Positions 45,684 to 59,730 of a stretch of 64,000 nucleotides of DNA are shown piece after piece. Within the stretch, counting starts at the first letter, position 1; each line of letters begins with the position of its first letter. The notes under the pieces are model-generated. The model saw only the letters and a list, made by a program, of their open reading frames with translations, did not search any database and had not been told where the DNA came from. Source of the stretch: Rostratula benghalensis (Eukaryota; Chordata; Aves; Charadriiformes; Rostratulidae); the NCBI GenBank assembly GCA_013399305.1, contig VXAI01000194.1:1237454-1301453 (forward strand). Direction: 5' to 3'. The translations under genes were made by a program, and so were the position numbers.

Positions 45684-48600
45684 AAACCAGCAAAAATAGC
45701 ACCTCCACGGCTGCCTTCCCTCTGCTGCTCCGCTCACTCCTGCCCTGGACTCGTTCTCTTTATGGCTCTGTGCGATGGTGGCTGTTTGTACCAGCCTGAC
45801 CCAGACCTACTTGGCATCTGGGGATGCAGTTTGGCATCAGAGTGTTTGCCAGCTGGAAATGATGGGACTTGTTCTTGTTCTCAGCCCTCTGCTCCTCCCA
45901 GAGAGGAACTCGCCCTGCTCCAAGTGGCCACTCGGATCCAGGTGCCCCAAGGCTGGGATTTTCCCTCTCCCCCCCGGCGTGGATTTCCAAGGAAGAACTG
46001 CTCGTGGCTGCCTTCTTGGTTTTCCGCCACGTTCAGTGCACTAAAGGAAGCGGAGGCATTTCTTGACTTTCTGAGAGAAAAGTGGCACTTGCAAAGCAAA
46101 GCAGTGACATCACTTCTTTTACAGCCTCGGCGGGAATCACAGCAGCCCCTGAACCGTAGCCAGCTCCAGGATGGGAGAAGCCAGCTCATCAGCACCGTGC
46201 TGAAACACGACATTGCACACAGTAGGGCAGGAAGGGGAGAAGGAGTTCTTCCAGAAGGGCAAGAAGGAATTTCAGCCTCAATGGGTGAAAATGGAAGCCC
46301 TGGGGCAGGCATGGGGCCAAGGAGTGGGGGTTAAAGCCGGCAGGGTGAATGATCTGCATTTGTATAGGGAGCCAGATAGTAAATACTCAGCTAAAACAAT
46401 TCAAAGCGCCCCAAAGCTGACATTTTTCCCCTCCATCAGGAAAGCTCATCCCGATGGAGACCAGATGTGAACGATTCTTTAAACGCCGCATCCCGCAACA
46501 ACCGCTCTCGCAAACTGTTCCCACGGGCCCTGGGGCTGTGAGTACCCGCCTGAATTTCACTTGTTCACTTGTACAGCAGAACCCGCCGGCTCTCTGCTGC
46601 AGAATTCAAGAGACAGGTATTTTAGGCAGTCCCCTCTCTCCTTCAGCATTTTGCAGGGGCTCGGAAGCAAGGCTTTCAAGCAATAGCCACTTCATTGCTT
46701 TTCACAAATGATAAGTGGCTCCATTTTTTGCCTCGGCCTTTTAACAGACTCCTACCCCCATTTCCCGACTGAAAGGCTTGGAGGGAATAGTATGCTTTTT
46801 TTAAAGCTTTTTTTAAAAAAATTATTATTTTTTTTTTTTTTATCCCCAGAGATTACCAGTTGTGTTTGCAGCCACAATGAACAGTCCTATTCAGCAGTTA
46901 CGGCTCGTGCTTGTTAACTATTGGGTAGCACTGATTCACTCCTGAAAGAATCAGAGAAATGGTGAATTCTGCTCGTAGAGCCTTATTTGCTCTGCAAACA
47001 CAGCTCTCCTGCAACGCTGCATGTGCCACAGGTTGAATACATGGCCCCCTCCTCACACAGCAAGGCTTGCAGACAACAGGCAGACCCACCAAAGCTCACC
47101 AGCATCTCCCCTGTGCTGAGCAACCCTCTCCACTGGCCACCAGCAGGCCCCTGGGGTGGCTACAGGATGTCCTTCTCCCCGAGCCCCCACACAGAGGAAG
47201 GGCAGGGAAAAGCTGCAGGTGCTGCCAAGACGGCTCAACGCCGGTGATGGGGGAGATTTCAGCCCCTCCACTGTGCACATTTCCTGTGCAAACAGGAGCT
47301 GGGCACAACCCAAATTCCTCCTCTGCTCCCCATTGCCTCAGCGGGGCCAGGGGTGGGTCCTCGGGAGGTGAACGGGGAGAGGTTTTGGGGGTGAAGTCAA
47401 GAGGGAAATGATGGGCACGCCGGGCACGGCTCTAACATGTACCAGGGGCGATGCTGAATTTCTGCAGCAGCTGAGAATCCTACCAGGGGAAGGTCAGAGG
47501 GGTAGGGAAGGATATCAGCCCCCAGCTGCCAAACAAACATCTCCCCGGCTCCTCAGCTGTTGGTATGAAATCCCCCCTCCCCGGGCAACAAGCTCCCAGT
47601 CACTCCCTCCCCACGGCAGATGCTGCAAAGCCCAGTCCTGGGCAGACTCATTCCGATGGACCGAGATGCAGCGAGGACCAGTACGGAGCCTGCCCATCAG
47701 ACAGACCCCTTTCCACAATAACTTACCCCAAAAGGCGAGTGGTGAGAGCAAGCCCAGCTCTCCCCCTTCCACATTTACCCCCCCAAGCTCAGCTCTGCTA
47801 TTCGGGGGGCCTGACATCTCCCTCCTACACAGGGAGCAAAGCCCCCACCAGGAGGTCAAGGTCCTGCAGGGACGGGAGGGCAATCGATTCGTATTAATCT
47901 ACGGGAGCCCTGTAGCAAACAGGGCAGTGACTGCACTGGGCGTGATGGAAAAGGGAACTTTGGGTCTCCAGGGAGTCAGTCCATCCTCCAATTGCAATTT
48001 ATATTTTTTTTTCCCCCCTCCCGTACCACTGGCTTCCATGATTACAGCAAATGCAGCGCACTGGGAGCCTGATTAAGGCAGCCAGGAGGGGATGGCTGTC
48101 CTCCCTTCTCACATCCACGGTTTGGAGAAGGATTCAGGGGGGAGGGAAAACTGACCCTGTACAAAGCCACCAGACTGGCTTCCACTCCAGCTCCCACCCT
48201 CTCGGCGTGCCCTGGCTTCCCCAGCAATAAATCAAGAATGACGGCGCATCCGTCCTCCCTCCCGGTTTGCATTTTCCTCAGCTGGGAGACCCGTGCAGGA
48301 AGAAGCTGGGTTTCGGGGGTGGGTGTGTGTGCAGCACCCAGAGGGTTTCCATCCCTCGTTTGCAGCCCTGCAATTAGTCGTGAGTAAGGTCTTGAGGTCT
48401 CTGTTGTCTTAAGAGACAACAGGCCAGGCAAAGCACGAGCTCCACAGAGCACGTACAGACCTCTGAGACTCAGACAGACAGGAAGATGGCCCGGGAAGGG
48501 TGAACACCAGGGAAAACTTCCTGGAATCCCAGCTTTTGGAGACTTCACAACCTGCACTCGATGCATGGGTGGGAGTAGGGAAGGAAAAAGCCGTTTTTGC

Positions 48601-51600
48601 TCGATGCACATTTCCACTCTCGTTTGCCCCAGCCCTGACAATGAGCCCAGTAACAAGAGCAGACAAAGGATGTTTGTTCTGCCTTTGTGTATTTTGCCTT
48701 TCTCTGTGTCTGCAGCCCGTCAGCAGTTCTCCCTTGGCTCTTCCCAGCTCTTGGTGAGATCAGGGCAGCTCCGAGGAAGGCATTAAAATGACGGTCATTA
48801 TTCCAGCAGCCCCCAAACACTAGCCACTTATTCCTCAGCCGAAGCTAACCTGAGAAAAGTGTCCAGTGTTGGGCTTGGAACAACAATAGGCTGCTAAAGA
48901 GCCAGTTTGTCCACTCCAGACGCCCCCGTCACGGGTGAGATGTCAGTGCTGACATTGTCCAAGGGTCATGCGGGGCTGCCCCGAAGGTGGTCGTGTCAGT
49001 GGTTCTATGGTACGTTCATCCTCCTCGGGGAGGACGCAGATGCTGCAGATCCCAGGATCTGCTCCAACCCATCCATTGCTGTTGATGGATGTCCCCAGAA
49101 GGATGGGCAGTGGGGAACGAGTCTCAGCAAAAGTGCAGGACTTTTCCCCCCGGAGCCCGACACAACCACGTCTGGCTCAGAGACAGAGACGCTCCCTCGG
49201 ATCCTTTATTTTGCTACAGCAGCTCTTTACGTTATTGAGACTTAATTTGTGGCCACTCAGGAGCCAGGGCTCGTGTCCCACGGGCAGCATCCACTGTGAC
49301 GACAGCCCTGTCTCGTTGCACGGCAGTGCCAGACCACGGCCCAGGAGACCCAGGCTTAACGTCACCCTTGGGAGCAAAGAGCTGTGCTGGGATGGCTGGG
49401 GCAGCCGTGTTTTACAGCTCAGGTGTGCTCCTGGAGGACTCACTTTCTCCTTTTATTACACGTCTGGCACGTCCCTCACAACAAGCATCACACCACGTGC
49501 AGACCAAGCTCAGAGCACGGTGAGAATGGGGCAATATCAACACCACAATTGTTGAAGAGGAACATTAGGAGCAAAGGCCAGCCTGGTCCTTGCCTTTTAT
49601 GACACTCAAGTGATTATTGACTGGTGATGAACTAACACAACCCAAGCTGCAGCTGAGGCAGGTTGTCTTCTGCTGACCTGGCTGGGAAGCCCTTTGGAGA
49701 CCCCATGCCCTGTGCTGTCCTCTTCCAGCATCACCTCCCCATTACCCACCCATCACATCACACCCCATAAGTGATAAGAGGCTCCTGAATATACAAACAC
49801 AACCAGGAAAACATTTGTGGATCCTGCTGAGTGAAAGACACTCCAGAAACACATCCCCACGGCTGGCAACCAGCGTTCCCAGGTGGCTGGGAGAGACAGC
49901 CAAAAGGGTGCCAGCTTCCAGCTGCCAAGGAAAGTCATTCTCAGTAACACAAAGCCTCTTGTTTTCTCTCCCAGGAGTGTTTAACCTGTGGCTGAGGCTG
50001 GCAGCCTCTGCCTTTCCCTTATTGCTGGATGGGAAGGAGGATCCAGGTTCTGGGAGAAGATCCCTGGAGCAGGAGAGACCGAGTCCCACCGAGCCTCTCC
50101 CACAGCTCCATCCTGCTGGAGGAAGCTGGGCAACACCGTCATCCGCACACTCACACAGCACGGGCAACGTAGGGTCTGCCGGCTTTTTAATTGCTATTTT
50201 CTTTCCTCCTTTTCCTTTTTTTTTTTTTCTTTTTTTCTTTTAATTAGAGCTTTCATTCCTTCCCCAGCCCACGCGGAGCTCCCAGAGCTGCAAGCTCGTC
50301 TGCAATTGCCGTACAGACAAGAGCTCATGGAAAACCAGGATTTTCTTCCCCTGCAGTGGTCAGGAGCAGCCTGGATAAGTTGTCTCCTTCTCTCTCTCTT
50401 TAACAGAAAATACTGGAATTTTCCTCCTGTGACCCACCATTTCATCTTCCACCTAAGATCCCTCTTTCTGGCGCACGAGAACAAGGCTGAAAGGACGGTG
50501 TCGGTGCAAAATGAGGACTGGGAGTAATTAATTCCTGAGTGTGGAAGGCAGACACAGGAGTGGGCTTTGACCCGCTGCCTGGGGTGGTGAGCACAGCCCG
50601 GCTAGCATCACCCTGGGATGCCCCAGCAGAGTCCTGCTGCCCAGCTCCCCTTTCTAAAAGCATTCCTAGGGAGGGTATTTCAAGAAGCAGAAATTACATT
50701 CTGCACACCCGAGAGTCCAGTGGAATTTGGGAAATGCAGCTACCTCCGGTGCAAAGGAGGGGGGGGGCAGCAACCAGCGCCCAAAGGAAAGGTGAAGAGA
50801 AGAAAGGAAACCCAGAGCATTGAGAGAAGTCTCACCAGAGAGAACCTGGTATCACAGGATTTTGACAGGATCCAATTTCCCAGAAAAACAGAAAACAGTT
50901 TTAATATAAACAGAAGCACAACATTTACAAGCAGCAGCAGCACCACGAGCACTCACAGTAGTTAAGAGCTCGGCATTTCACCACGCGTTTTCTGGGGGAG
51001 TTAAAACACAGGGAGTTCACCTTGCCTTGCTCTACCCTGATAAACCACGCTTATAAAAGGGCTGAGACCCCTGCCAGGTCTGCTCCACCATCAGTAAATA
51101 CCTGGTGAGGGGAGGAGGAGCCGGAGAGATGGTACAAACAGCCTCACAGGAGATTAATGCTCCTTCCTCCCCCAGTAAGCTCAGATCCAGCAGCTCCTTG
51201 GAGCCCACAGGGCTAATAAACCAGCTCTCCCCCCAGCCCTCAGACAGATTTTTCTGCCACAACAGGAAAAGAAATGAAAGGGGACGGTGTTCCTGACCTC
51301 CTGTTCCCCACAGTACCAGTTACAGACTGGGTTTCTCCCCAGGCCCGTGCTCTGGAGCAGGGGTACCACTGTTTGGCATTAGGCAGATAAAACTCCTTGC
51401 AGAAGGGTTTCAAATCTGTTTTATTTAAAGCCCCGGGGCGGTCACATGGCAGTAAGGTGGTGAGCAAACACTGCAAGGCTACTTCTCTGCCAAGGATTGC
51501 GCTAATCTGGTATTTAATCTTAAACCAGTTGTGCACCCATCCTCGGAGGGCTTTGTGCACGTGTGTGGATTTCTCCCTCAGGTGGGAGGGCAACGCAGCC

Positions 51601-53446
51601 ACGCAGGGAGGGAGCACGACGAGCTTGAGGAATCAGAGGATTTCACAGCACAGCACAAACTGGCATCCCCAGCCCCTCCATAATGAGAGGACTCGTGCTG
51701 CAGTATCCTTTATCCAGACCCTTCCTTATCAGGGTACCTGCAGTGGTTCCTGAGAGCCCCAGCCATGGACGGGCATCCCTGGGATCCTTCTTTGCTTCCC
51801 AGAGCCCACACCTCATCCTCACGATGACAGAAGGGATTGCTCAAGTCCTCGCTCCAGCTGGTGATGGGGGATTTCTCCTCGACTGAGCCGCCATCAAAGG
51901 CTGGAAGAAGGCAGGAGATTTAAAAAGCCTCCTGAAGCAAGAGGTGGCTGCCAGGGATCCCGGTGAGATAAGAGCAGTGTTTTGAGGCAGCGAACTTGGC
52001 CAGAGCTCCATGTTTCTGTCTGGATGCCAGGCTTCGAGGCACCCTTGCATCAGCACAAACAGCCTCCAGGGAGGCTGCTCCCTGGCCCGTGCAGATGAAC
52101 CACCTCGAAGGTGAACCCCAGCCGCGCTTTGCCTGCCTTGGGGCGATGCACGACTTGTGCCCGGCTGCTGCAAACTTCTTAAACCCACCCCTGTACAGCA
52201 GGTTGTCACCTGCTTTCCTGTCTCCCAACCTCTCTCCCCTCTCCTCATTCTGACATTCAAGTTTTTCCTCCGTGATCTGACAGGAGCCAAGTGTCCCCTG
52301 CTGTTCCTCCTCCTCCTCCTCCGGCTTCTCAGATCTCAGCGCTGATACCGCCGCGGGTAACACTACACCCCTCATTTCTGCACATGAAGCATTTCCACTT
52401 TGCGAAGAGCCAGGGGTTGGGCAACACGGTGAAAAACCAGACATTGTCTGGGCCACGTGCAGGGAAGGAATAATGGAGGAGCAGACAGCAAAAGAGATTT
52501 TCACAGAAGCAAACGTCTGCAGGAATGAGCAGTGAAAGCAAACGAGGCGGATCCTCAAGTAGCTCCGCTCCGCTGAGGATCTGAGGGCACTAAACGAGGG
52601 GCTCCCCCAGATGCACGGAGGCTCCTGAGACCTGGGGGTTGCCAACCAGCTGGGATGCGGGCCCATAGAGCAAAAACCTTCTCAGTAACTGTCTTGCCTC
52701 CTCCACAGCTTAGAAAGCGTTGGGAGAGCAGAAAGACAGGAGGCTGGTCTGAGATGTGGAGACACTCCATCATCTTTGCTCCTCATCCTGACCTTGGCAG
52801 CCAAAGACAGGGATGTGCCTGCAGACCAGAATGTCCCCCTATGTCTGTGCTGAACCTCCTCCACTCAGGAAGCTCTTCATCGGGTATTTTGCACCAGCAG
52901 CACCACTTTCCTTAAACACGGGGATGCTTCCAGGAGGCTGTGGGATTGCTGTGATGGTGCAGGCTCTCCAGGATCCTAAACCTGGTGAGATGCTGCCTTC
53001 CAGGAAACCTCCATCCCTGAGGGAACAGTTTCCCCTGAGGGAATGTTTCCAGAGCATCCTCAGCTATCCTTCTGCACTGCCTAGAGAGACCTCTCTCCCT
53101 CCCCTAATCACCACCATGACTATGACATTTTCATGTTAAGTCAAATATGGACTGGTCTGGATGCAAACCAGAGATATCCCGGATGAAATACATATGAAGA
53201 GATTAAGCATGCCCCGGTGCCTGCAAACCTCTGCTCACTTCCCCATGGAGGGCAACATTTCATGCATATCTGGGAACTGGGCAAGCACTCACTGTTTAGA
53301 TAAACCTTGTTAAACTGTAAATAACATCTGTTTCACTGAGCCAAGGCCCAGCTCCCACTCCGTGTCCTCAAAGTTGCAATGTCAGTCATGGGACTGGCAG
53401 ACAAAGCAAGTAGATTTGGTGGCTTTTAAAATAAAGAATTTTCTCT

Positions 53447-53467
53447 CTTTTTTTTTTTTTTTTTTTT
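53447..53467. repeat. Poly(T) homopolymer
   Basis: About 21 T on the plus strand followed by a C-run. Confidence 0.95.
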
Positions 53468-56400
53468 CCCCCCTCCTCCTTTCCTTTAAGCTCATTTTCC
53501 CCACTTCTCTCTTCACCCCAACACGCCTGTGCCCTGCCCTTTAAAAACCTATCACAACTCCCATTGCATACTGGTGGAGTCCCCGCAGCTCCGGGGTCCT
53601 TGACAAGCTTAGATGGGTTTCTGCAGGAGCCTTGGAAACCCCGGGTTGGGAGATAACAGAGCCCAGCGTGAGATAAACAGAGCGAAAGAGCGAGGGAGAG
53701 CGGTCTCTTGGAGGAAAACACGGGGCTGGACTCAGTGTTAGGGAGAGATAGGTGCTGGGCTGCTGCTGCTCGTGGTGGCCTGAGGTCCACTGCCCCTTTG
53801 TAAGCCACCATAACTGTATTTCACCAAGATAGCCCTAGCTATATTTCAAATATAACCCCCCTCTGTCCCCCCCAAATCAAAACACAGATGTATTTCCACG
53901 TGCTTCGCAGTAACGGGGCCACGAGAGTCAAGGGGGATGAAAAGGAACCAAGGCAGGGCTGTTCAAAGCTTGCTTGGCTGTTTTCAGTCCCACTCCTCTC
54001 CTGCCTGGCACGCTGAAAAACCATTTGCTCCATAGGAAGGGCTGGAGATATATATATTAAAAAAAAAGATTTCCATCCTGCAACGCACAGAGAGGAGCGA
54101 CGTGGCCTCTGTTCACACAGCGGAGCATCAGCCGGGCTGAGGTGCTCCCCATCTCACCCACCACACCACACCGAACTCTTATCTGGTGTGATACTGGGGG
54201 CAGGGAGGGGAAATTGCTTTGTACACCCAGCAACGAGCTGCACCAGCAATGCTGCTATCATAGCCTGATTAGTTGCACAATTATTCATTAATAAGAAGGG
54301 ATTGGAAGGGATTAAGTACTTAAATAGAATGCGTGCTGCTAATGGTAATTTAGAGAAACACGCCTTCTCTCTCAGATACTGTGTCATGTTGGCCTGGAAT
54401 TAAAATGACTCAGTGGGACCTTTTCTCTGCCCCTCCTGCACAGGGGGAATACCCAGCTCCCTCGCTGAGGGGAATTCAACAGGGTGATGGGCACCCCTGC
54501 ACATCCCAGCTTTGGCTCTGGAGGGACAGGGCAGTGACCAGAGCTGATGGGAGCTTCCCGGGAGCTCCGAGAGCCTTTGCTAAAGCAGGAGGATGCTGGT
54601 GGAAGGGAGGGATGTGGTACTGGGGTGTTGTGATGGTTCATCTAATGGAGAGAGCAGTTTGGGGACACAGGGGCACTCTTTGCCCCTGTCTCCTGGACGA
54701 GACGCAAAACAACCCTTGCATATAACCAGAAAGAGCTTAAAACCCACTAGTTCTGCCTCCTCCTCACACTCCCAGGCAGATAATGCTGCTTCCCTGTCCC
54801 CCTCCACATCAATTTACATTGCAAAGGGTGTTTTCAAATCCCTGCCCAAACCCCAGGTCCTAGGAAGGCTGCCCGAGTGCCTCCAGACCATCCACAGCCA
54901 TTCAGGGACCCTTCCAAGGAGCTGAAACAGCTCTGAGGTGCCTGGTCAATGCAAGGACCGTGGGGCTCAAACTACCCCTCCTCCAGCTTCAGGTCCCTCT
55001 GTCCCCAAAATCTGACACAGGCACAGCAGCAGCTCTTGATGCCGAGGATGATTTGTGAGAGCCTCGACATCCTGTTCTCCTCCACCTCAGACCCACATTG
55101 GAGAAGTTTTCTGCCTTGATTCAAAAACCAAACGGGAGGAAAAACAAACCCCTTGGCTCCTCCGAGCAGGGCAGTCTGGGCATCCCTTACAGGTTTCTTG
55201 CCTCGACCACACAAGCCCTGGCCCTGCAGAGCTTTCCCCTGCACTGGGCAGCATTTCAGACCCTAGCTCTTCCTCCAAAAGGAAAATATGCCAGGTGATG
55301 GACTGCAGGTTCTTCCCCTGCTGTGTCTGAGGCTGAATCCAGGTCCCATGGATTCCCCCTGCGACCTCCTCTGCCCAGCATCCCATGGGGATCAGCTCCT
55401 GCATCCCATGGAACTCCAATGAGGCACTGCTGGCCGAGCAGCTCCCCGGCCCTGCCGAACCTGCTCCCGGCACAAACAGAGCCTTTCAGTCTCTGGGGCT
55501 GCTAATTCACCTCTGCTGGCCAGTGCTGTGCTCAGAAAAAAGCACAATATCAATGCCTTTATTGTAGAGGAGGATGGTGAGGGCTGCGAAGGCTCCCCCC
55601 TGGATGTGGTCTGCTTCAAGCAGGACGGGGAACCTTGGCAGACCTGCAAACAGGTCTCCTCCTCGCAGCCACAGCCCGGGATGTGGCTGTTCCCTGCTCC
55701 AGACTAACACTGGCCTTCAGTCCCCTAATTGCAAATACGAAAAGCAAACAGCACGCAGAGGTCTCCAGCCACAGGCTGCCTTGTTCTGTGCCTTCTGGAG
55801 AACCCGATGGGCAGGGCTGTAAGTCAGATACCACCACCACCACGGGCAAAATACAAAGGAGAGATAAGAAAAGGCTGGGATTTGTGAGATACAGATTGTT
55901 CCCGGGTGCCCATACTTCCTGTATCCTGCGGCACAGTGATTACTGTGCAGCAATTAGTTAATAATTACAAGCTGACCAACCCTCGGGGATATCTGTGGCA
56001 GAGGGAGCGATCTATGCCTCAGGCTGAATGCAGATTTTCCTTACTGCTGCTCCCGTGCACTTAAATCACTGTCCCAATTTGAGGCACAGAGAACAGATGC
56101 CAAGGGAAGTTACTGTGCCCACAGGACATGGTGTAACACAGGAATGGTCCCTCGTTCCTCTGCAATTCCTGTTTGTTCAAGAATAGCCAAGCATTTCACC
56201 AATACCAACTCTAGCTCAGCCTAGCAGTGAATCTGGCTGGTTTTCCCCCCATCCAGGGAACAAAAAGAAGCACAGAGATGGGATGGGGCTCACCTGAGGT
56301 CAAACAGCAAGTCAAGGGCAGAACCAGGAGAAGAGTCCAGGAGATCTGTCCCCAGATCCTACCTCCAAACCACTAGTGCAGCACTGCTTCACAAATTACA

Positions 56401-59400
56401 GAAGAAACCCCACTAGGGGGCTAGAGAGAGGATCTGTGACACCCATGGCCTGGTGACAAAATTGCCACCTCTCGTGACACTGTGGGTCTGCTGACCTCAG
56501 CAGAGCAATGCTGATCTGCACCCCTTGAGCATCTGATGAAGAAAGGCAGAAAGTGGAATTTAACCCACCGACGTGGGCAGATGCCATAGGAGGATGCATC
56601 TTCAGGGTGAAAAGCGATCACTTCAGCTGCTATTACACTCTTCAAACCAGATTTTTAAAGTCCCAAATAAAAACAAAAGCAACCAAAGTGCTATTGAAGT
56701 TCCCTCTAGGTCCCTGGCTGCACCTCTGGGCATCTATAGACCAGGAGCATTTGCTCCAGCACAGGCCTGGGGCATAAGCTGCCAGTCTAAGAGGCTTTCC
56801 ACCAAATAATTCATGTCATGCTAGAAGGCATAAAACCAAGCTTGGGGTGATGTTCCACGCTGGAATACAGAAAAAAACCCAGCACTGATGGATTTAAATG
56901 CACGTGCATGTTCACAAGAGCAGGGTTGAGGCTCCCGCTCATAAACCTTGTCAGATTTAGCAACTAAAAAACAAAAAGATGTGGCTTCAGGAGGGGGTAG
57001 TGCTGGGGGGAAGCGGGTGCGAGGGAGAAGTGATGGTGGAGAGGGAGGAAATGCAGCTAAATCCAACTGGGATCATGAAGTATAACCCCTGAATGACCAG
57101 CATGTTAACACTTACCAAATAATTAATCAGGCCAAATAGAAACAAGTTATTTAAAAATCAAAATAAGAGAAATAGCAGAAATAAACTGAACATTTGGCAT
57201 GTTTCTGCTTCCCCAAAAAGGCACACTTAAATTTCTTCAGAAGTTTCAGTGTTTATGATCAGCTTCAACAGTCCCTCCTTTTTAATACAGCAATTCAATT
57301 CAAAGTCACCAAAACAACAGCAGGATCCCACCAAACTGGTCAATCCATCCCCCTGCCCCATGCCAAGGTCCCCAGCTGGGGAAATTCAGGTTGTTTCAAA
57401 GGAAATTGCTGAGCATTTCAGAGATTTGGGAAGAGAGGGAGGGAACGGGGAGAAAGTCCACGTCGAAACCTCCAGTAACAAAAACATCACTTCATGGCAG
57501 GTCATGAGCAAAAACTGAAAGATGCACAAAGACAAATAAAATACACATCACCCCAGAGGACAGCGAGAGAGGGGCTGCTACCTACAGACCAGCACAAACC
57601 AGTACATGTTGGAGAGGGTATTAGACCTCAGTGCTGAGATCCAGCCCCATCAGCCACAAGCCCTTGCTGACACCAGGAATATCCTCCTCACCTCAGTTCC
57701 CCACCTGACAAAGCAAAGCAATGGCACTAACTCAAGGGTGAATTGTTTGGGTGTGATTAGCAAAATTGAAAAGTAATGAAATAATTGGATTGAATGCACC
57801 AGTAATTGGCAATTAAGTGCCTTCATTAGCAGCACCCTTCCTTCCCAGGTGCACACAGAAGCTGCCCACTTTCCCTTCCCCTGGTGCTAATGAAAGCTTC
57901 CTCCTCTCTGCATTGCAAGCACTAACAGCTCTGATGACACCCCCTGCTCCTGCCACACTGCCAGAGGTGACTGCTGCCAGGCACTGACAGCCCTGCATCA
58001 GACACTCCACACTCAAATAATTTATTATTTTTGCTATGGCAGTGCTTGCTGACCCCGGAGACTGGGGACCAGCTGTGATGAGATTCAAGATGCCCTTGAT
58101 TTAAATCCACTGTGGGAGGATTTAAATCCTGCTGTGGCAGGGATGGTACCTGATACAAGACAGGGGCAGAGAAAACCACAAATGAAAAGAAAAAAGCAGC
58201 TGCTGGCATCCCAAACCAATTCCTGAAGCCAGTGCCCCAGAACCTGGAGCATCCTTCTGCTCCATGGGCTGTATCCCCGCAGGTCCAGCTGGGGGGCATT
58301 ACGCATTCAGCACACCAGTGAGAATTTCAACAAGAGCCCAGCTGCCCCTCAGGTGTGAAAAGAAAAGGCTCAGATTTTCAGCAGAGCTCAGCCCAGTAGG
58401 CCAGCATCACTGGGTGGGAGATACGCGGCCATTCCACAGCGGGAGTATGGAGCCCCCAGCCTGCCTGCGAAAATTCTGCCTTTAATTGTGGTGGCTTGAA
58501 GTTCATCCCTGAAACAGCGAGGAAACCCAGGAGGCAAGAGAATAGAGATCTCAAGTCGTGACTGGAGACACGCAGCGTGGATGGAGGGAGGCACAAAGAA
58601 CAAGGAGAGATGAGAGATGGCAGCGGTGCCGGGAGCACAGACCAACCCCAGCCACCTCTGAAGGTTTGCTAGCTCTGCTCTGGGCCCTGAAAATAATTTC
58701 ACACCGGTTTCTTTTCCAGCCTGGCTGCCTAGACAAAGATAGGAGCTGAGATTGTGAGTGACTCGAGCAAACAAGCAGCAGATGAGCAACGCTGGCTGCA
58801 GGCAAAACACCACCTGAAAAGAAACCTCGATTAGAAATGTAAAGAGAGAGCAAAAGATGCTGGGTCTGATTACAGATCGACTCCACGAAGTTAATTGTTC
58901 ACCAGATTGTAATCTGGGCTTTTGCATCTACATTAATCAACAGGTTGCTTTCTGCTATGGGTTTTCCTTTTCCAAGCAGCACAAGCAAGTTGATTTAGAG
59001 AAAAGCCCACCCAGCAGGTCAGACCCCTGCATGGACAGAGTTTGCTGAAGGCCTTTTTTTAAATAGAGACCTTTTTATTGTTCTTCTACCTGTAAAGAAG
59101 TAAACCCAGACCATGTCATGAACCAGAGTTGACCTTTCAGGCTTCCAATGTAGTAATTACACAGAGAGGAACTCACTCCAGGCTGGACTGGGATCTTGTC
59201 TGAACTCTGTAGCTGCCCCCAGAGTCAAGACCCCCTGTCCTTTTGCCTGGGGAAGCTGTTTTAAGTTTAAGGAGAATTTAGGATGCTCTTACTGAGTATA
59301 AACCCTCCTGGAAACTCTTACTATTATCTGGACATGACTCCAAACATGTGTCCCAGATTTTCTGGAGTTTCTCAGACCTCCTGGCCCAAACCTCAGGTCT

Positions 59401-59712
59401 GTATGGAAGCCAGAGGAATGTCTTAGGGTTTACAAGGATTGACCAAACATTCATTTCTCTCCAGAAGGCCAGACCAAGGGGATGGCCTGAGTGGAAACTG
59501 CAACGTGGATATTTTAATGAACACACAACATGGAAAGCGCATATAGAGGTTTCTGTCTCAGCACGTGTTGGGGTGCGGCTCAGAGAGCACAGAGGGATCC
59601 TCATGGACCTGGGAGATCAACACTCAATTCCCTGTGCAACCACAGACTCCCTTCAGCACGTCCTTCCATCTCTCTGCTCTCCCCTATGCAAAATGAAGCT
59701 GCTTCCATCTTA

Positions 59713-59730
59713 TGTGTGTGTGTGTGTGTG
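59713..59730. repeat. TG dinucleotide microsatellite
   Basis: Nine TG units in CDK18 intron 1. Confidence 0.95.
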
